A stretch of 64,000 nt of DNA, from contig NC_134460.1 of assembly GCF_047948215.1 (NCBI RefSeq), forward strand, positions 130,564,824 to 130,628,823, written 5' to 3'. The notes under the pieces are model-generated. The model did not search any database. It had not been told where the DNA came from and was given only the letters and a program-made list of their open reading frames with translations. Every line of letters begins with the position of its first letter. Within the stretch, counting starts at the first letter, position 1. Below are positions 21,499-36,208 of this stretch, one piece after another. A program made the translations under genes and the position numbers. Origin of the DNA: Lycorma delicatula (lineage: Eukaryota > Arthropoda > Insecta > Hemiptera > Fulgoridae).

Positions 21499-24400
21499 AT
21501 TGTTTTATTTTTATCTTTCTTTTTATCCATACCATTATTCTGTTCTTTGTTTGCTTTTCACTCTCTCTACCAGGGAGAATCAGAATGAAGAATTACAAGC
21601 CACACCTTCAAGCAAGCAAGATACAGACAGAATGAATCCCATTCTGATTTTAATTAAATTTACCACATTTGTTCTAGAATTAATGCTTTCTTGCATTTTC
21701 CTGACTCAAAATTTACATTACCAAAAAATTTTATTATGTTGACAAATGTGAATTTTTCAAGTAATAACATTTAATTATATGTTCTATTTTTAATTATGTC
21801 AATTTATTATAGATTCTTGACATATATCGATATTTAAAAAATAAATTACCATTTGTTAACATAAATATTCAACAATATCTTTTAAATCATTCATTGAATG
21901 TTTTTATGAGAAAGTTTTACTTTTTCCACTACTGAAGTAATAACAAAAAATTAAAGTAATTCTATATAGGTGGTTTATAGCAGTAATAAATTATAAAGAA
22001 ATCATGCCTATATAAAAAGTACTGTTTCAACTTATTTTCCACTGCCTTCAGGATGAAAATTCCTTGTACAAAGTCAGCTGTAGCAAATATATCGTATGGA
22101 ATTTAGCCTAACTGTATCGGAGTATGACAGTTCATACTATTTCTGATAGATGACAAAACAAAAATACATACTGGAAGTATTTCCCTGTGCTGCACTTGAT
22201 GGGAACATGAATATGGACAGGGTATATGTTGGCCATAATGCACAGAACAGAATCTTTTAACAAGCATCTTAGCAAGCAACTGGTGTATGGCTAGAGTCAA
22301 AGACATACAGCAGTACTAGTCCATACAGGACATATATTACTTGTGCTACAGCTAACGTGTTAAACACCAGCAGTGGTCAGCTACTACTTTTAGAATGGAA
22401 CAAAAAGTAAGATACAAAGCTCATCTTTTAAAACCTTCCATCTGCTAAGAACAACCCAGAAAAGATCTTGGACTTCCTAGGTAAATAGAAGAAATGAGTT
22501 AGAAGAATCGGTCATAGATTCCCGTTAGAACTCACCTGGAGGTCAAACTCCTGTGGTATTAGACAAGTAATCCCTGAAGGGTACGAAAGCCTCACAGTTC
22601 AGAGCTATCAGGGACCTCAAAGGACGACTTTTATTCTTGTAAATTGGGGATAAAAGGATTAAAGATCCTCATTAACCTTCAGCACAATATGACAGCTTCA
22701 GCTGCCTTAATACACTTCTTCATCAAAGAGTAGAGTACACAATCTTCCTTTGTTACAAAAATCCTGGATGTACCAAGGAATTATCATGGTAATCAATTAT
22801 TCATAAGGTAAGATGTTTACAACTTGATCAACAGTAGGATTGCTTCCTTATAAAATACAGATTGCAATACTTACCTTTATACAACTTTTTTTCAGATATT
22901 TCATATACTGCAGTGACCTGGAAGTGAAACATGCAATAAAAAGCTCTGTTACAACTCACTCTCAGCCATTTCCATTTAACTTAAAGACTGAAATCTCCCA
23001 CTGGAGAGCTGGATGGGTGGTGGCCATTATTTTTCAGAACAGGTAGAGCCTTCTGCTAGATAAGATGTCACTGCCAGTGCAAACTGTAGGCGTGAAGAGG
23101 AATTGTCTGATGCATAAGAGAGTAACTTCTCTATTTCTTACTTTCCAAAGACTTATACGTATTAAATGTTGAGAACAATATTACATTTAAGGGTAAGAAA
23201 AAACTTTTTTCAACAATTGTGGTTCATAAATTTATATCTGAATAGCAAATCTTTTAAAAGAATTGTCAATTCTGAACTGAAAAGGCAAAAAGTTATTAAT
23301 GCTTATTGCTCTAACTCCTCTCTGTCGAGTGTAAACTCTTCCAGCTCTAAATAAACTACTGATTTTAAGGAGACTAATAAGATTTTAGAGGCCTTCACTA
23401 GAGTGAAATGGTGTGGTAACTAGTAAAGAAATAATCCCTCCCAAATTATCAGATAAGATTCCATGAAATTCTATAAAGAATTAAATTTTCTCTCCATATT
23501 GCAACTCCAACAGACCATTGTACATGATTTTTCCTCTATAATAGATAACTTTGTTATGGGGGATGGCAAATCAACTAAAAATAACAAAGGAAGTTTGAGA
23601 GGTACTTCTGAGATCATTTCATTGGTTCAATGTTTCTTGAGGGTGCATGGGGGGGGGGGTTGTAAGTTTGGCAAGTAGCAGGCTTTGGCCTAAAAAGGTT
23701 AATAAATTTCTTTATCCTCTTCTGGACAGGCTGGAAAGAGTTAATATTTTATTAATTAATTATATCAAATAAGCATGAACATATATTTTACATTTAATAT
23801 CTAAAGTTTAACACACATATCATAAACATTGTACGGTCATAAAAAAGTATTTGTTTTTATTTAAAAATAGGACAAAGGATAAAATGGACAACAGACAATG
23901 GATCTAAATACTTAAGAAAATATGATATAAAAATTATAATGTATTTATGATTATAACATATTATAAACAATATTACCATGGTAATTCACAGTGATAAAAT
24001 GTGCATAACATTATTCTAAACATAATACAATATGTACTATAAAAGACACACTATTTATCTAATTTAATTGAAAGTATATTCATAATCTTACATCAGTCTG
24101 ACAAAAATTTAATTAAATTACTAATAGCATTATATTTTACAACATATAACACCCTGTTTTTATTCAACTGAAATTAACTTAAACAGATGAATGTTTAATA
24201 TTACACACACTATAATTACTGTTACATTAGTTGTTAAAATAGAAAAAAATACAATAAATCAAACTTATAAATATAGCAGCAGCTCAATGAATAGCTAATC
24301 TTAAATTATAGTAGTATTATTTGCCCATAAATCATTGTTTTATTTTCCAGTACATATAGTCAGGCACTTCAGAACAATAAACTGAAAATAAAATTAAAAA

Positions 24401-26273
24401 TAAATTTGTTAAAATTTATCATCATAATACATTTTTATACATATAATACATTTAACTTATATTCTGTTTCATGCATTTTGGTTGTAAAATCTGATGGATT
24501 TAGAACAAGCAGGTATAAAAAAATCCAGCCTGAAACTAAGACAATGGACACCTTAACCAAAGGTAAAAAGCTAGCATGATGCAAAATCACATTACTATTA
24601 ATATGAGTAGTGATAAAATGTACAGTGTAAAGCTACAGCAACTGTGGGGTACTCATTTTTTTTGTCACCTTTACAAAGTTTCACAGTATAGATTAAAAAA
24701 AAAAACTAGTACAGTATAGTAGTGATAATCCTAAGGTTCAGTAATCTGAGTTTCTAATACCTTGAGTAAACTGTAAATATACACAACTAACAAATTACCT
24801 TTTTCAATATTGTAAAATATATATGATAGGCCTTTTATCAAACTAGATTTTGATTACCAGTCTTTTCACTACACAGACCTACCTAAATTGAATTTAATAG
24901 CAAGGCTATGACAGACTATTCTGTCATTAAAAAGACTTTATGTGTCTGTCCATACATTACAAGAAATGAATCGACAAAAACCTATTGTTAATACAGACTC
25001 TAATATAATTCCCAAGAAATCTTGTTAGTATGGCATTCAAAGACGTGAGTTATGATACTTGAGTTTTCTTTACCTAATAGTGTTTTACTAATCGTTACAT
25101 GAATGACATTCATTCATACATTATATTTAATACATATTCAGTTTGAAAATATCACGTTTTTCAGTATGAAAGTTCATTTAAAACCTTTTTAATAATTTGA
25201 ATGATTTCAAATTTTGAGACGTGACTGAGAAAAAGTGTAGATTTATTTGAAAACTCAAAAAAATTTATTAAGTTAATAATACTTTATTTTCATATACACC
25301 ATTTTGTCTTAATGTTCTGAACACATTTCTTTGTCTTACAAAACATATCCATAGTTTCTGCACAGCCCATAGATACAAGCACTTCTGTTTTTCAGCACAT
25401 TTTCTTTTCTATGTTTTATGTACATAAAATAAATTGCTGCTTGAGTATGAAAGTGACATTGAAGTCTCAAGTATTTAAGTCACCTAGTTGATATGTTTAG
25501 ACAAATGAAAGCATTACTTGTAACTGACCTCAGTCAGTGTTTATCCACCAAGTAAATTTTACTTCAGTCATCACTATCACCCACAAACATATCTTTCATG
25601 GATTTTAATTTTTTGAAGTTGTCACACATGTTATAACGGTCATATTTAAGGAACATTTACTGCATTCTATGTACTGGTTTCTCTTGTTAATTAAAAAAAT
25701 AATCTTTTTTTCTTACAGCATTACATACTGTTATTTCTTATCCCTGTAGAGCATCAGTCAGTCCCTGGAATGCGTATAACAGCCATGTTTGCAGAAAAAT
25801 GTTAATTTTATTTATGAAAAGAAAAATAAGAATAACCTTCTACAGTTCACTACATCTTAAAATAAATACTATCACCATGATTTGAAACTAGATTAATATA
25901 AAAAAAACAGGATTACATGCACAGATTATATCATTTCAGTAACAAATTTCCACTACACATGAACAAACTGTAAATCAGCACATACAAATTCAGACTATCA
26001 ATTAGGGTACACTTTACCAGTCCAAGGTTAAATTACTACCTTCTTTCATGTATTTTAGAGTATACCTATAAAAAAATGAATGCCTGATAGAACGATATGG
26101 CACGTCATTGACAGGTCTCTACACTAAACAGAATTTTCTTTTCTAATTTAGGTAAAGTGAAAATTGCATAAGTACAGGCCTATATTGTATTAATAAAATA
26201 CAAGCCTTTATAAAACTATTTAAAAAAATAATTTACTGAAATGAATATTTAAATCTACAAATACCTACTGTGC
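21499..26273. other. Intergenic DNA and 3' flank of the TBC1D15-like gene
   Basis: The part at about 22020-23700 is less AT-rich than its surroundings and contains a G10 tract at 23650-23659. It may be an old element or pseudogene, but I could not place it. The remainder is AT-rich and featureless apart from the probable 3' UTR just below 26274. Confidence 0.4.
25807..25812 (-). promoter_or_regulatory. TBC1D15: Candidate poly(A) signal for the TBC1D15-like gene
   Basis: First AATAAA on the minus strand after the stop, about 460 nt downstream. Plausible but unproven in AT-rich DNA. Confidence 0.35.
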
Positions 26274-26564
26274 TTAAATATAGTTATGACAAAGTGCTTT
26301 TTCAAATGCTTCTTCTTCTGAGGTATAATCACGTATTATACTTATATCATTTTCATCATTATCGTGATCATATCCATTGTCTTCACAAGAGGTGGTGCTG
26401 CTATTCCCATCCTGTGAATCACCACTAGTGCTTTCAGGTGCTAAACCAATAAGCTTCTTTATCGAAAGTGGTAAATCTTGCATACATGAGAATTGATTAT
26501 ATATAGCTTCAGCTGTACATAATGTTGAGTTTAAATCTATTTTTAATGATAGGTCGTTGATATG
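26274..26564 (-). CDS. TBC1D15: TBC1D15-like last exon H (C-terminus and stop)
   Basis: Encodes HINDLSLKIDLN... CTAEAIYNQF... CMQDLPLSIKKLIGLAPES, then a Ser/Asp/Glu-rich tail ending in NYI and TAA. HINELSMKID and LPxxVxxxLGL are the family's final conserved blocks. The tail is acidic and probably disordered. Confidence 0.92.
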   Translation of the reverse strand, partial: HINDLSLKIDLNSTLCTAEAIYNQFSCMQDLPLSIKKLIGLAPESTSGDSQDGNSSTTSCEDNGYDHDNDENDISIIRDYTSEEEAFEKALCHNYI

Positions 26565-29500
26565 CTGTAAATAAATTTAAAAAAATTCATAAATTAATTT
26601 AACATTCATGTTCTTTTAAAAATTTAGAAACCTTATTTTTATTTTTATTTCATATTCTGTAATTATAAATAAATAAGTTCATCAATTTTACTACTGCCGT
26701 CAAACATTAAAAACAACTGGATTGTTATTTCTTCATTTGGTCTCCTACCCTTTACAATTTGTGAAATATTGAATATAACAAACAATTTTTAACCCTTACA
26801 CATTCTACATCATACTTAAAAAAATGTATAATGGTTACCTATTTAAATTTTAATAAATAAGTTTAACAATTCTCAATCAGAGGTTCACAAATAAAATCAT
26901 TAATTTTTTTTTAATACAAGCTCAACTTAGAATTCTTTATCCAGAATTGACTGAATCATGAAAAAAGGTACATCTAAAGAAAAACATATTTAATCCTTAT
27001 ACCAAGTACTCAATATTATGATATTAAATAATAAAGTTCTGGGATCAATCAACATGATTCATGATTCTATGAAAGTCAGTTATAATTTACTGAATATTAT
27101 TTGTTAGTTATATGCAGAGCAGTTGCAATCAGAAATATTATAGAGCAATTTAAAGCATCATTAACATCTCATTAACATATACTTTTTCTAGTAAAATAAT
27201 AATTTATTTTTTCCAGAACTCATTAATCAATACTATGATTTTAAGAAATATTATGAAATGATAACATTCATAATAAAATAAAGTGATTTAAATTTTTATT
27301 AGTTTCATAATTCAAAATAATTAACTACCTTTTGAAAAAATAATTATGTACCCCGAGAGCCAAAACCTGTTTCTGAAGTGCTATAACATCAAACTAAATT
27401 AGCAATTCATGATTAATCATTCTTAAACAACAAAAAATCATGTTTTATTACAATCACAACTCAATTCTTATATCACTACAAGTTTACATTACTTATAAAA
27501 ATAGAATATACTAAAAGAACTGATATTTTTATAGACCACCATATCTTCTCAACAATGCACAAGTCCAGCATTCAGGTATTATCTATTAAAATACCATTTA
27601 CATAATAATAAAAAATAAACTGATACTGGAAAAAACCACCATAGTTTCATAGTTAAATATGCAATATTTTATCATCCAACCATATAGGTTTTTACTATCC
27701 CACACTTTAACATATTCAGGTAACAAATTAAAACACTTATTTTCATAAAAAAAGCAGGGATAAATAAATTTTTTTAGTAATATTCATTTTTCACTTAAAG
27801 CAAATAAAAGTGTGGTAGTTAAATCATCTGAGGAAACTTACAATGTTTTTACAACAGTATGGAACACTTCCATCCAAAATAATATACAAAAACGGGCATA
27901 GAATGACGTATTACTTTAGTGAAACTGTAATTTAGGAAAATGCTGTCATCAAGTTAACATGCATGAACAGAACTGGTTCAAAAATTCTGTTAATACTTTT
28001 CTCTACACTGATCTGTTTCACTTACATATGTAATAAAGAGATGATCTCAATTTTGTGAAGTAAATCCAAACTATGAATATCTGAAAAATCATCAGTGATG
28101 AGAACAGCTATAAGAAAGAGATACATGTAGAAGAGTTTCAGTGATGCCCCTTTGGGAAAATTAGCAATGATAGAATTATAATGAAAGCCATGTTTGTCTA
28201 CTATCGAGAAAAATATCATCAGGTGCACATTTCCATACGTGTACTTTGGTGGTGTACAGCGCAAAATTAAAATGTCTGTCAGAATTTCTGACTAATTCCA
28301 TGGCACAGTAACAGAAACCTTCAACAATAACATAAATGAGGATTCTGTCATTGTCATACTTTTAGAGTCATTACAATCAATCATACCTAAAGCTTTTGGG
28401 TTTTAAAGTTTGAAAATCAATCCAAAGTATAATTTTATTGTTCTAGACAACTGCAGATATAAAAAAAAAAACAATGAAAAGGTGTAGAAATATGAAACAG
28501 CTAACAAATGGTATGGTATGGTGAGACACAATTTGATTTGTATTTGTCAGAGATAGCAATAGCGTGTAGTAAACAATGGTTTAATAGAAATACACGTAAC
28601 AAATTAAAGACTTGATGAAAACTCTGTCACATCAAAAATAGTTATTAATAATAAAGTTGTAGAGTAAATGATATATTCACTTATCTAGGATGTGACATTT
28701 TGTTTGTGCCAAGCAGGTGATAAAAATATTTTACATTCAAAATATTTGCAAAATTCAGCTAATTTGAGCATAATTATAAAATGTTATAAGATAGTAAAAT
28801 TACCTAGTTTACTTTAAAGCAGTTAACTATGGACAATGTATAAAAATAAAATTGAATACATTCAGATAGCTGAAATAAAATTCTTAAGAATTAAAAAAAG
28901 TAATGAGGTCACACATGTACAGAAATCATTAAATTAGAAATAAGCACTACTATAAAAGAAATTATTAGATATTATATAAATAATTACTTAGTTCTTGTAA
29001 AGTTATGGAAGGTTGCATTTACATGAGAAACAAAAATAGATTGGTGGACCAAGTCTAAGAAGAAAGGAACATGTTTGACAACCTACACCCTCAACATAAT
29101 AATGGCAATTAACAAATTCATTAAAGGCAAAGTTTGTAGAAATTTAATTTACCAACCTAAATTACTTTTTTCATAAAATTTGAACCACAAGAGCTATACT
29201 TGTATAAATGAAAAACATTTAAAAGATTTTACACAGCAAAACTATCCTGTAGTTATTCTTACACACTGGATCAAAATACTGTGTTTTTCTTTTTCATTTA
29301 AATGCATTATTATCAGTTAGTGATTTGTGAGTCTATACAAACCTCATTACAAGTTAATAACTAACTATCTTTTCACAATTTTTTTTAATGGATTTTGTTT
29401 ACTTTCACAGGGAAAAATTTTACGTTAAAAAAATTAAAATGTTGAATTTAAAAGATATAAATTTCAGTTATTTAATAATATGTACATTTTAAACATAAAT

Positions 29501-32500
29501 CATTTTTCTAATACAGAACTTAATCCAGTGTAATAAATACCAAATATTATTAATAATACATTGCCCTTAATAAGAATTGAAATTTTAAAGCCACTAACCT
29601 GCCCTAATTATGTCTAATATATACACAACTTGAGGAAAATTGTTTTCACGTAGTAGACAGTTTTATAAAACTAATTTTACATTTTCGAAATTATGTAAAA
29701 TATTACTGTAAACAGCCCTACAATCACAGAATAAAATGAGTAGGTAAAAATAAAGAACTGAAGAAGAGTGCAGTCACAGTAGGTTACAAAACAGTATATC
29801 AACAATAATTACTTCAGTAGTTTTTTGCAATGTTGAACAAATAATGACCGTGGAAAAATAAAACACCATTAAACAAAATTAAATTTATACTACTTGTTAA
29901 CATTTAAAACAGATGCTTCTTCTTTTTTAAACAGAGGTATACGACTAAACTTAAAAAATCTTTAGACAAAAAAAATACAAAGTGAATGTACATCATAAAG
30001 TAGCTAACCTTTAATATTTCTGTAAAACCATAATTATTTTCTATCAAGATATTTTTTTCACAATCTAGTATTGCAAGACAAATAAGAAGGTGAAAATTTC
30101 GGCAAGGCAAATCAGTCCAAAGAACCTATAAAAATAAAAATAAACATTCATTAAATATGAAACAAATAAGACATTGAAAATAAAAAACTAAGATGACAAA
30201 AATAATAATATATATATCCACAATTTACTCACTTTTAACCAGGTAATAAATTTTCAAAACTTAATGATTCTTCCCCAGTACAAAAAAACAATTGTTGCCG
30301 CATAATAAATAAGCTATAAGTCAGAACTCATATTATCTGCTCATCTGAAATAAGATTTCTCTCTTATGTTTAAGAACAGAAAAACACCCCTTTTACAGGA
30401 AAGTCGATGATATAATATTCTGGTATATGGAAGGTAAGTTTTTATTCACTCAACACCTAAAGTTATAAATGGTGAAAACCCGCTGATAATAGTGCACTTT
30501 CAATTCATCAACTGTGGTGAAATGTGGTCCTTTGATGTTTCTTTTGATAACAGAAACTGCAATGAAAAAACAACTTCTTCTGCTCCCCAGTCACTTTAGG
30601 GATATTCTCTTCATCCAACTTGAGTATTGACCATCTCCAGTTAGCATTAGACAACTGCTTACTTACTTAGAAAACTACTGTGAGCTACTACAATCACTGA
30701 AGGGGTACCAATAGCAAGATTTATTCAGGTCGGCTAAAATTATCTGGTTATGATACCTAATAAGACATTATTTTAATGGTTTTGTGATTTAACCACTTAA
30801 TGGTTTATTGTGCTGGTTTTGTGGTATAACAGAGACTTCTGTACCATTAAGTAATCAAGAGTGATTACTAGATAGATCTGGGAACTTAAAATGAGTTTCA
30901 GTAGTTTTTCTTCTTGTTACAAAAAATAATAATCTAGGCAAAATTTTACTTTCCAATCGGTCATTATCTAATATGTAATGTGCTTCACCAGGTATTTTAT
31001 TTTTACAACTTCCGTTTAATTGATTCACATTTAGTCAGAACTTCTTTATATGTTTATATATTAAAGTTTGTGAAGTTAATTGATTATACTTTTAATATTT
31101 GTATTATTATTTAACTGGCATTCAGTGTGATGCTGAGAACCAGAAAACATATATGAAATGTTTTACTGCAATAGTTAAACAATACAAATCTTATTTATAA
31201 TTAAAATTCTACTTTAAGAAACAAATTTCTAAGATTCCTTAAATTGGGGGGAGAAAATGTAGTGATTATGACATATAAAGAGGATGGATAAAAACAATGA
31301 AAACTATCAGTTGAATGGGAAATTCAAGGTAAGAGACCACTATATTTCATTCATCTGTTTTAGAGAAAAGATTAATGAATGTGGATCATTCATTAATGAG
31401 AAAAAGCAAGAAGAAATAGGTCAAGAAATGTCTCCCAGCTCTTCTCATATAAAAAAAGGAAAATTCTTCTTTATGAAATAATGATTCATAAATTTATAAG
31501 CTTGACAATGAAAGAATAACAAAAAGGATTTATTATTGCTTGTACAAAGATTGATAAAACCATTTTTATGGACGTTTTACCAAAAACCCATTTCTATTCA
31601 AAACATAAATTAAAAAATTTCCTTCAACATGAGTGTACTTCAGAACATAGTAAACTTTAATTTAATGATTATGCTGAACCACTATGAGAATGGCAAAAAT
31701 GACAAAATTATAATTTCTTTACAGAACCAAATTATTTGGTTTCACTTGTCACTTTTAGTAATACTAAATTCATTTAATTTGTTACCACATATATATGCCA
31801 AATTTAACATCGGCGGCTGAACATGGTATAGCAACTCAGATGCGAACTGGCGCATAGTATACAGACGCGCTGATAAAAGCATTACTACCATCGCGCAGAT
31901 AACTGTGCAGTTCTCCCACCATAGCGGCGCTGCAGCCCCACCACTCTCAGGCTCCAATAAAAGAGCGAGCACAATATTCTTTCCAATAAAAGAGTTGTGC
32001 ACGCTCTTTTCAATTCATCAATTCGATCACCACCTGGAGAAGACCAAGAATAAGAAGATGGAAGAAGAAAGAAGTTCCCTGGCCGGTTCAACATGGGACC
32101 TCCCGGTGAATGTCAACATCTCCGCCAGAGAAGCAGACCTAGCCAGCCTGCCAAGGGAGCCGCTGGACGTGGATGCTGCCTCCCCGCTCCAGCTCACCGG
32201 GCTTCAATCACCCTGGCTGGCGGACTCAGCAGCAGTACCCAGCCCAGCATGGGATCGCTCAGGGAGAACCACCTTGGCTGTACCAGCAAAGGACAAACGA
32301 TGCCGACCTGACACTGCGGGGCCACCACTGCCATGATGTAGTGGGAACCCAACTGCCGCTGAGGAAAAGCCTAGTCTGACTTCAATGGAGGAGCCGCAAC
32401 TCCTGACTTCGCCGGAGACCAACTTCTGGACCCAACAGCTCTTCTCAGAGCTAAAGCAAAAAAACGGCCCTTTTCAGGGCCAACACAAGGTAAGAATTAC

Positions 32501-35500
32501 AAACCGTTGATGCCATTCGACAACAACAGCCCTTTTCAGGACTACCATAAGGTTATTATGTGCCATGTGCCATCAAAGCCATTTGGCGAAAAATTATACC
32601 CTGAAATACCTTAAACAAACCAGTGTTAGGAGTGGGGCAATTAAACATATAAATATAACTTGCACTTATGTTGTATTTATACTTGCAAAAACTTTTATAT
32701 GTAAAAGTATTGCAGGAAATGAAGGAAAAAACTATCACAAGAAGGGATTGAATGCAGAAAAGAAGTCTACTTTTAAACATAGATCTACGAATTAAGTTAT
32801 TTTTATTCTTTTTGTCAAGAGTATAACGCTTTGTGGTAGCGAACATAAACAATACAAAACGTACAAAGAAAAAGAACAGAGGTTGGTATAATGTGGTGTT
32901 ACAAGAGAAAGCTGAAAATCAAATGGGTTAATGAAAAATTTAATGAAGAGGTCTGAAGATAAACAGAAGAGGACAAACATTATGACAAATCTTATAAACA
33001 GAAGAACTAGTTGCAACTGGTCATATATATATAAAGATATAGTTTTAATTAATTTGGTAATAAAGGAATGTGTAGTATATAAAGGGTAAAAAATACATAG
33101 GAAAATAAAGACTGTAATATACAGAACAGATGACCAAGGATGTAGGATGCCAAAATTAAGTTGGTGTAAAAGATTGCACAGAACAGGAAAAAAAGGAGAA
33201 GAGCAATAAACCTGTTAAATGAATGACGTCTCTAAACAAAATTATAGAAATAACAAATCATATTTCCAAATAAAATGTAATGAAGTCTTGACAACAAAAA
33301 ATTAAATATTGCTAACAGAATAAAAGAGAATGCAGAATCTCTTATGTACTGATGTTTAATATACAGCTTGTCTACCAGCTGGTGACCTCTCTGCACAAAG
33401 CAAAGGAGTCTATTCTGTTACAAAATAGAATTCTAGGAAAGTATGCAATACTGTCTAAAACAGCTAACCATTCATTGCTTTTGTTAAGTATAATAATACT
33501 AAAATAGTTTTAATTATGTTAATTACAACCACAATAAACTAATGAAATGCATTTATAATGCTTATAATTTTATTTAAATTAATTAATTAATAATTGATAA
33601 ATCTAATTAATTTCACTGTTTATGAAATAATAATGGGGAGAGTATTGATCTACATTTCATGTTTTTTTTTTTGTTTTTTTTTATTCATACTGAATTTAGT
33701 TTAACACCCATGAAAATATCAAATTTCTAATTAATGAATTATTTAAATTGACTTTTACACAGATTTCCTAATTCAAATTAGAAATGGTTTCAGTTAAAAC
33801 ACCTTTTTTTTTTTAAATTTTGCAGTTAATAAATAAAATAGTCAATCTTACTGTAACAATTTCTACTCAACAGTTACTTTCAATGTCACCATCATCATCT
33901 TCCTTCCTATCCATCACTATTTTCTTATCACTACACAAATTATCAGACTCCCTACCCTGATTATTATTAATGATTCAACCATATTTTCTGTTACACTTCG
34001 CGATGGTTTGGAAACATTCAATCTCAACCTTCCTTGTACATGAATGTATCCTTCCTATCGCATTCTGCCAAACAATTTCCAAAAAATTTCTTTTGACAGT
34101 TCCATTACATCATTTAAATCAAATTTAGTACTATGCAATACTAACCTTTTAACTGTGTCCAAACAAAATCTATCAAATTTAATTCTGCATTAGATAGGCT
34201 GTTCCTTTTCTTGTCCAAAAAGAATTTTCCTTTTCAGTAAGAATGTAATCAATTACATAGTGACCTTTATTCATCAAATAATTTCAAATAATTTGATTTT
34301 GGCCATATCTGCTTTAAACCAACTATTATGATTTGTCAGTTCTGTATGTCTTTTGTTTCTACCTGTACATGTGGCATGAGGGATTATCTACCACAAAGAT
34401 ACTATTTCCTGGCCAATTCAGCATTAACTTCTCTTGAATCCATCTCAAGTAATTTCAGAAATTCATATATTTAAGGTAATAAACATTATCATTGCTATTC
34501 AGCCAGGAATGAACCCCATTTTGCCATCAATTACATATTCTTTACACCTTTTGAATAAGGAACCTTTAAATATTAACCACTTTTTCTGTTTAAGTTCAGC
34601 CTTTGTAATCAGTGTGACTAAAATGAACATAAGTACATCCATATGCAGTTGGATGGGATGACCCTCATCTCTAAAATGTTTTCATAATATACAAAAAAAC
34701 TAAATCTTTTATATTGTATATAGTGTTTTACTACCAGTTCAGAACAATTTGATTTTATTTTTTGTTACATAAGACCTATCATACTAAAACTTTTTGTAAA
34801 ATGTTTTTCTCTCAATGAAACAACCCCTCATTTTAGAAAACAATGTTTTGATATATAAAACATTTACACTACTGGTCTAATAATACCTTTAAAAAATTAT
34901 CATGATGTAATTATATTTGTCACTTTTAAATCCTTATGTGGTTAAGTAAAAGGCATATTTCCTTTACTTTCTTCTTTGAATTAACTCTTTTTATCTTCAA
35001 GAATCTTTTTGGGGTTCAACTAGAAATGTCCAATTATATGGGATATTAACCACAAAATATATGTTTGAGTAATGGGACATATATTTTGTGGTTAACTTAA
35101 TTATTACTAAGTTTTTTCATAACTGAATGGTGTAAAAAAATGTTTACATTCAACTGGATGACAAACTCTGCACATTCACTCAGACTGCACAGGATGGATG
35201 AACAATAAAGTGTGAAGTTTCTTTGCTCCATTTATGCAAGGACTCCAGCCAATAGACAAATTCTACACTAAGTAATAAAAAGTACTTACTTCCCATAATG
35301 TCATAATGTCATCATTATTAAATTCTCTTTTAAACAACACCAGAATCCATCGGAAACAAAAGAACATATTTGCTGATTCATGACGATCAAGATATGTGGC
35401 AAGTTCTTGATCAGCAGCAGATATAAGACCAAACAGAGCAGACATTTGGGTTTTCATACCAGCTTGATCAACATCAAAATTGGAACTCTAAAAAAAAGCA

Positions 35501-36160
35501 AGGCTATTAGATAAATAGTTTGATTATATATACATCATAATAATACATTTTTATTAGAGAAAAAAAACAATTAACAATTGTGATTTATAAACCAAATTAT
35601 AATCTATATATAACACATCTTTTTCACATTTAAATAAAAATGATTTTTAAAAGTATTGCTGGAAGAAGCATTTCTTAAATAAAAATATAATATTAAAATA
35701 TTTTATGTTTTCTCTTTCATATTTATTAAATTATTACTTCTTATTACATTGAATTTGATGAATCTTTTTTATTTTTACATATATATATTTTTTTTTCAAA
35801 AAATAACAACTTAACCACTAAAACACATTAACAGAAAACCTAAAAAAAAATAATACCAATAGTCGACTCATGGTATCCCTCATCATCAATTCCTAATGCT
35901 ATAATTACAGTGTGTTGTAATTACAGAATATTCTTTCATTGATTTACACTATATAAATATATAATTAACATGTTGTTTAGTGTGTTACAATTAATAATTA
36001 ACACGAAGCATCCACGAAAACAAAAAATTATTAAGTATAATTCAAACTTACCAGTTCATAAAAAGAAACTTTTTGAATCAATGGATTCATTATTAGTTAT
36101 TAAAATACTATATCAGGTAATGGTATTACCTAAATTACATCAAAATTTTATTTTATGTAC

Positions 36161-36208
<48 letters not shown>

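Noticed and set aside
28022..28264. 80-codon open frame on the minus strand in a TBC1D15-like intron
   Set aside because: No family resemblance and no splice-consistent link to exons G or H, which join directly in phase.
32437..32543. Histone gene 3' end
   Set aside because: The stem-loops fit, but no histone coding sequence precedes them on either strand.
33600..35000. Additional TBC1D15-like exon between F and G
   Set aside because: Exons F and G already join in phase and cover the family sequence continuously; the coding-like sequence here is a transposase relic.
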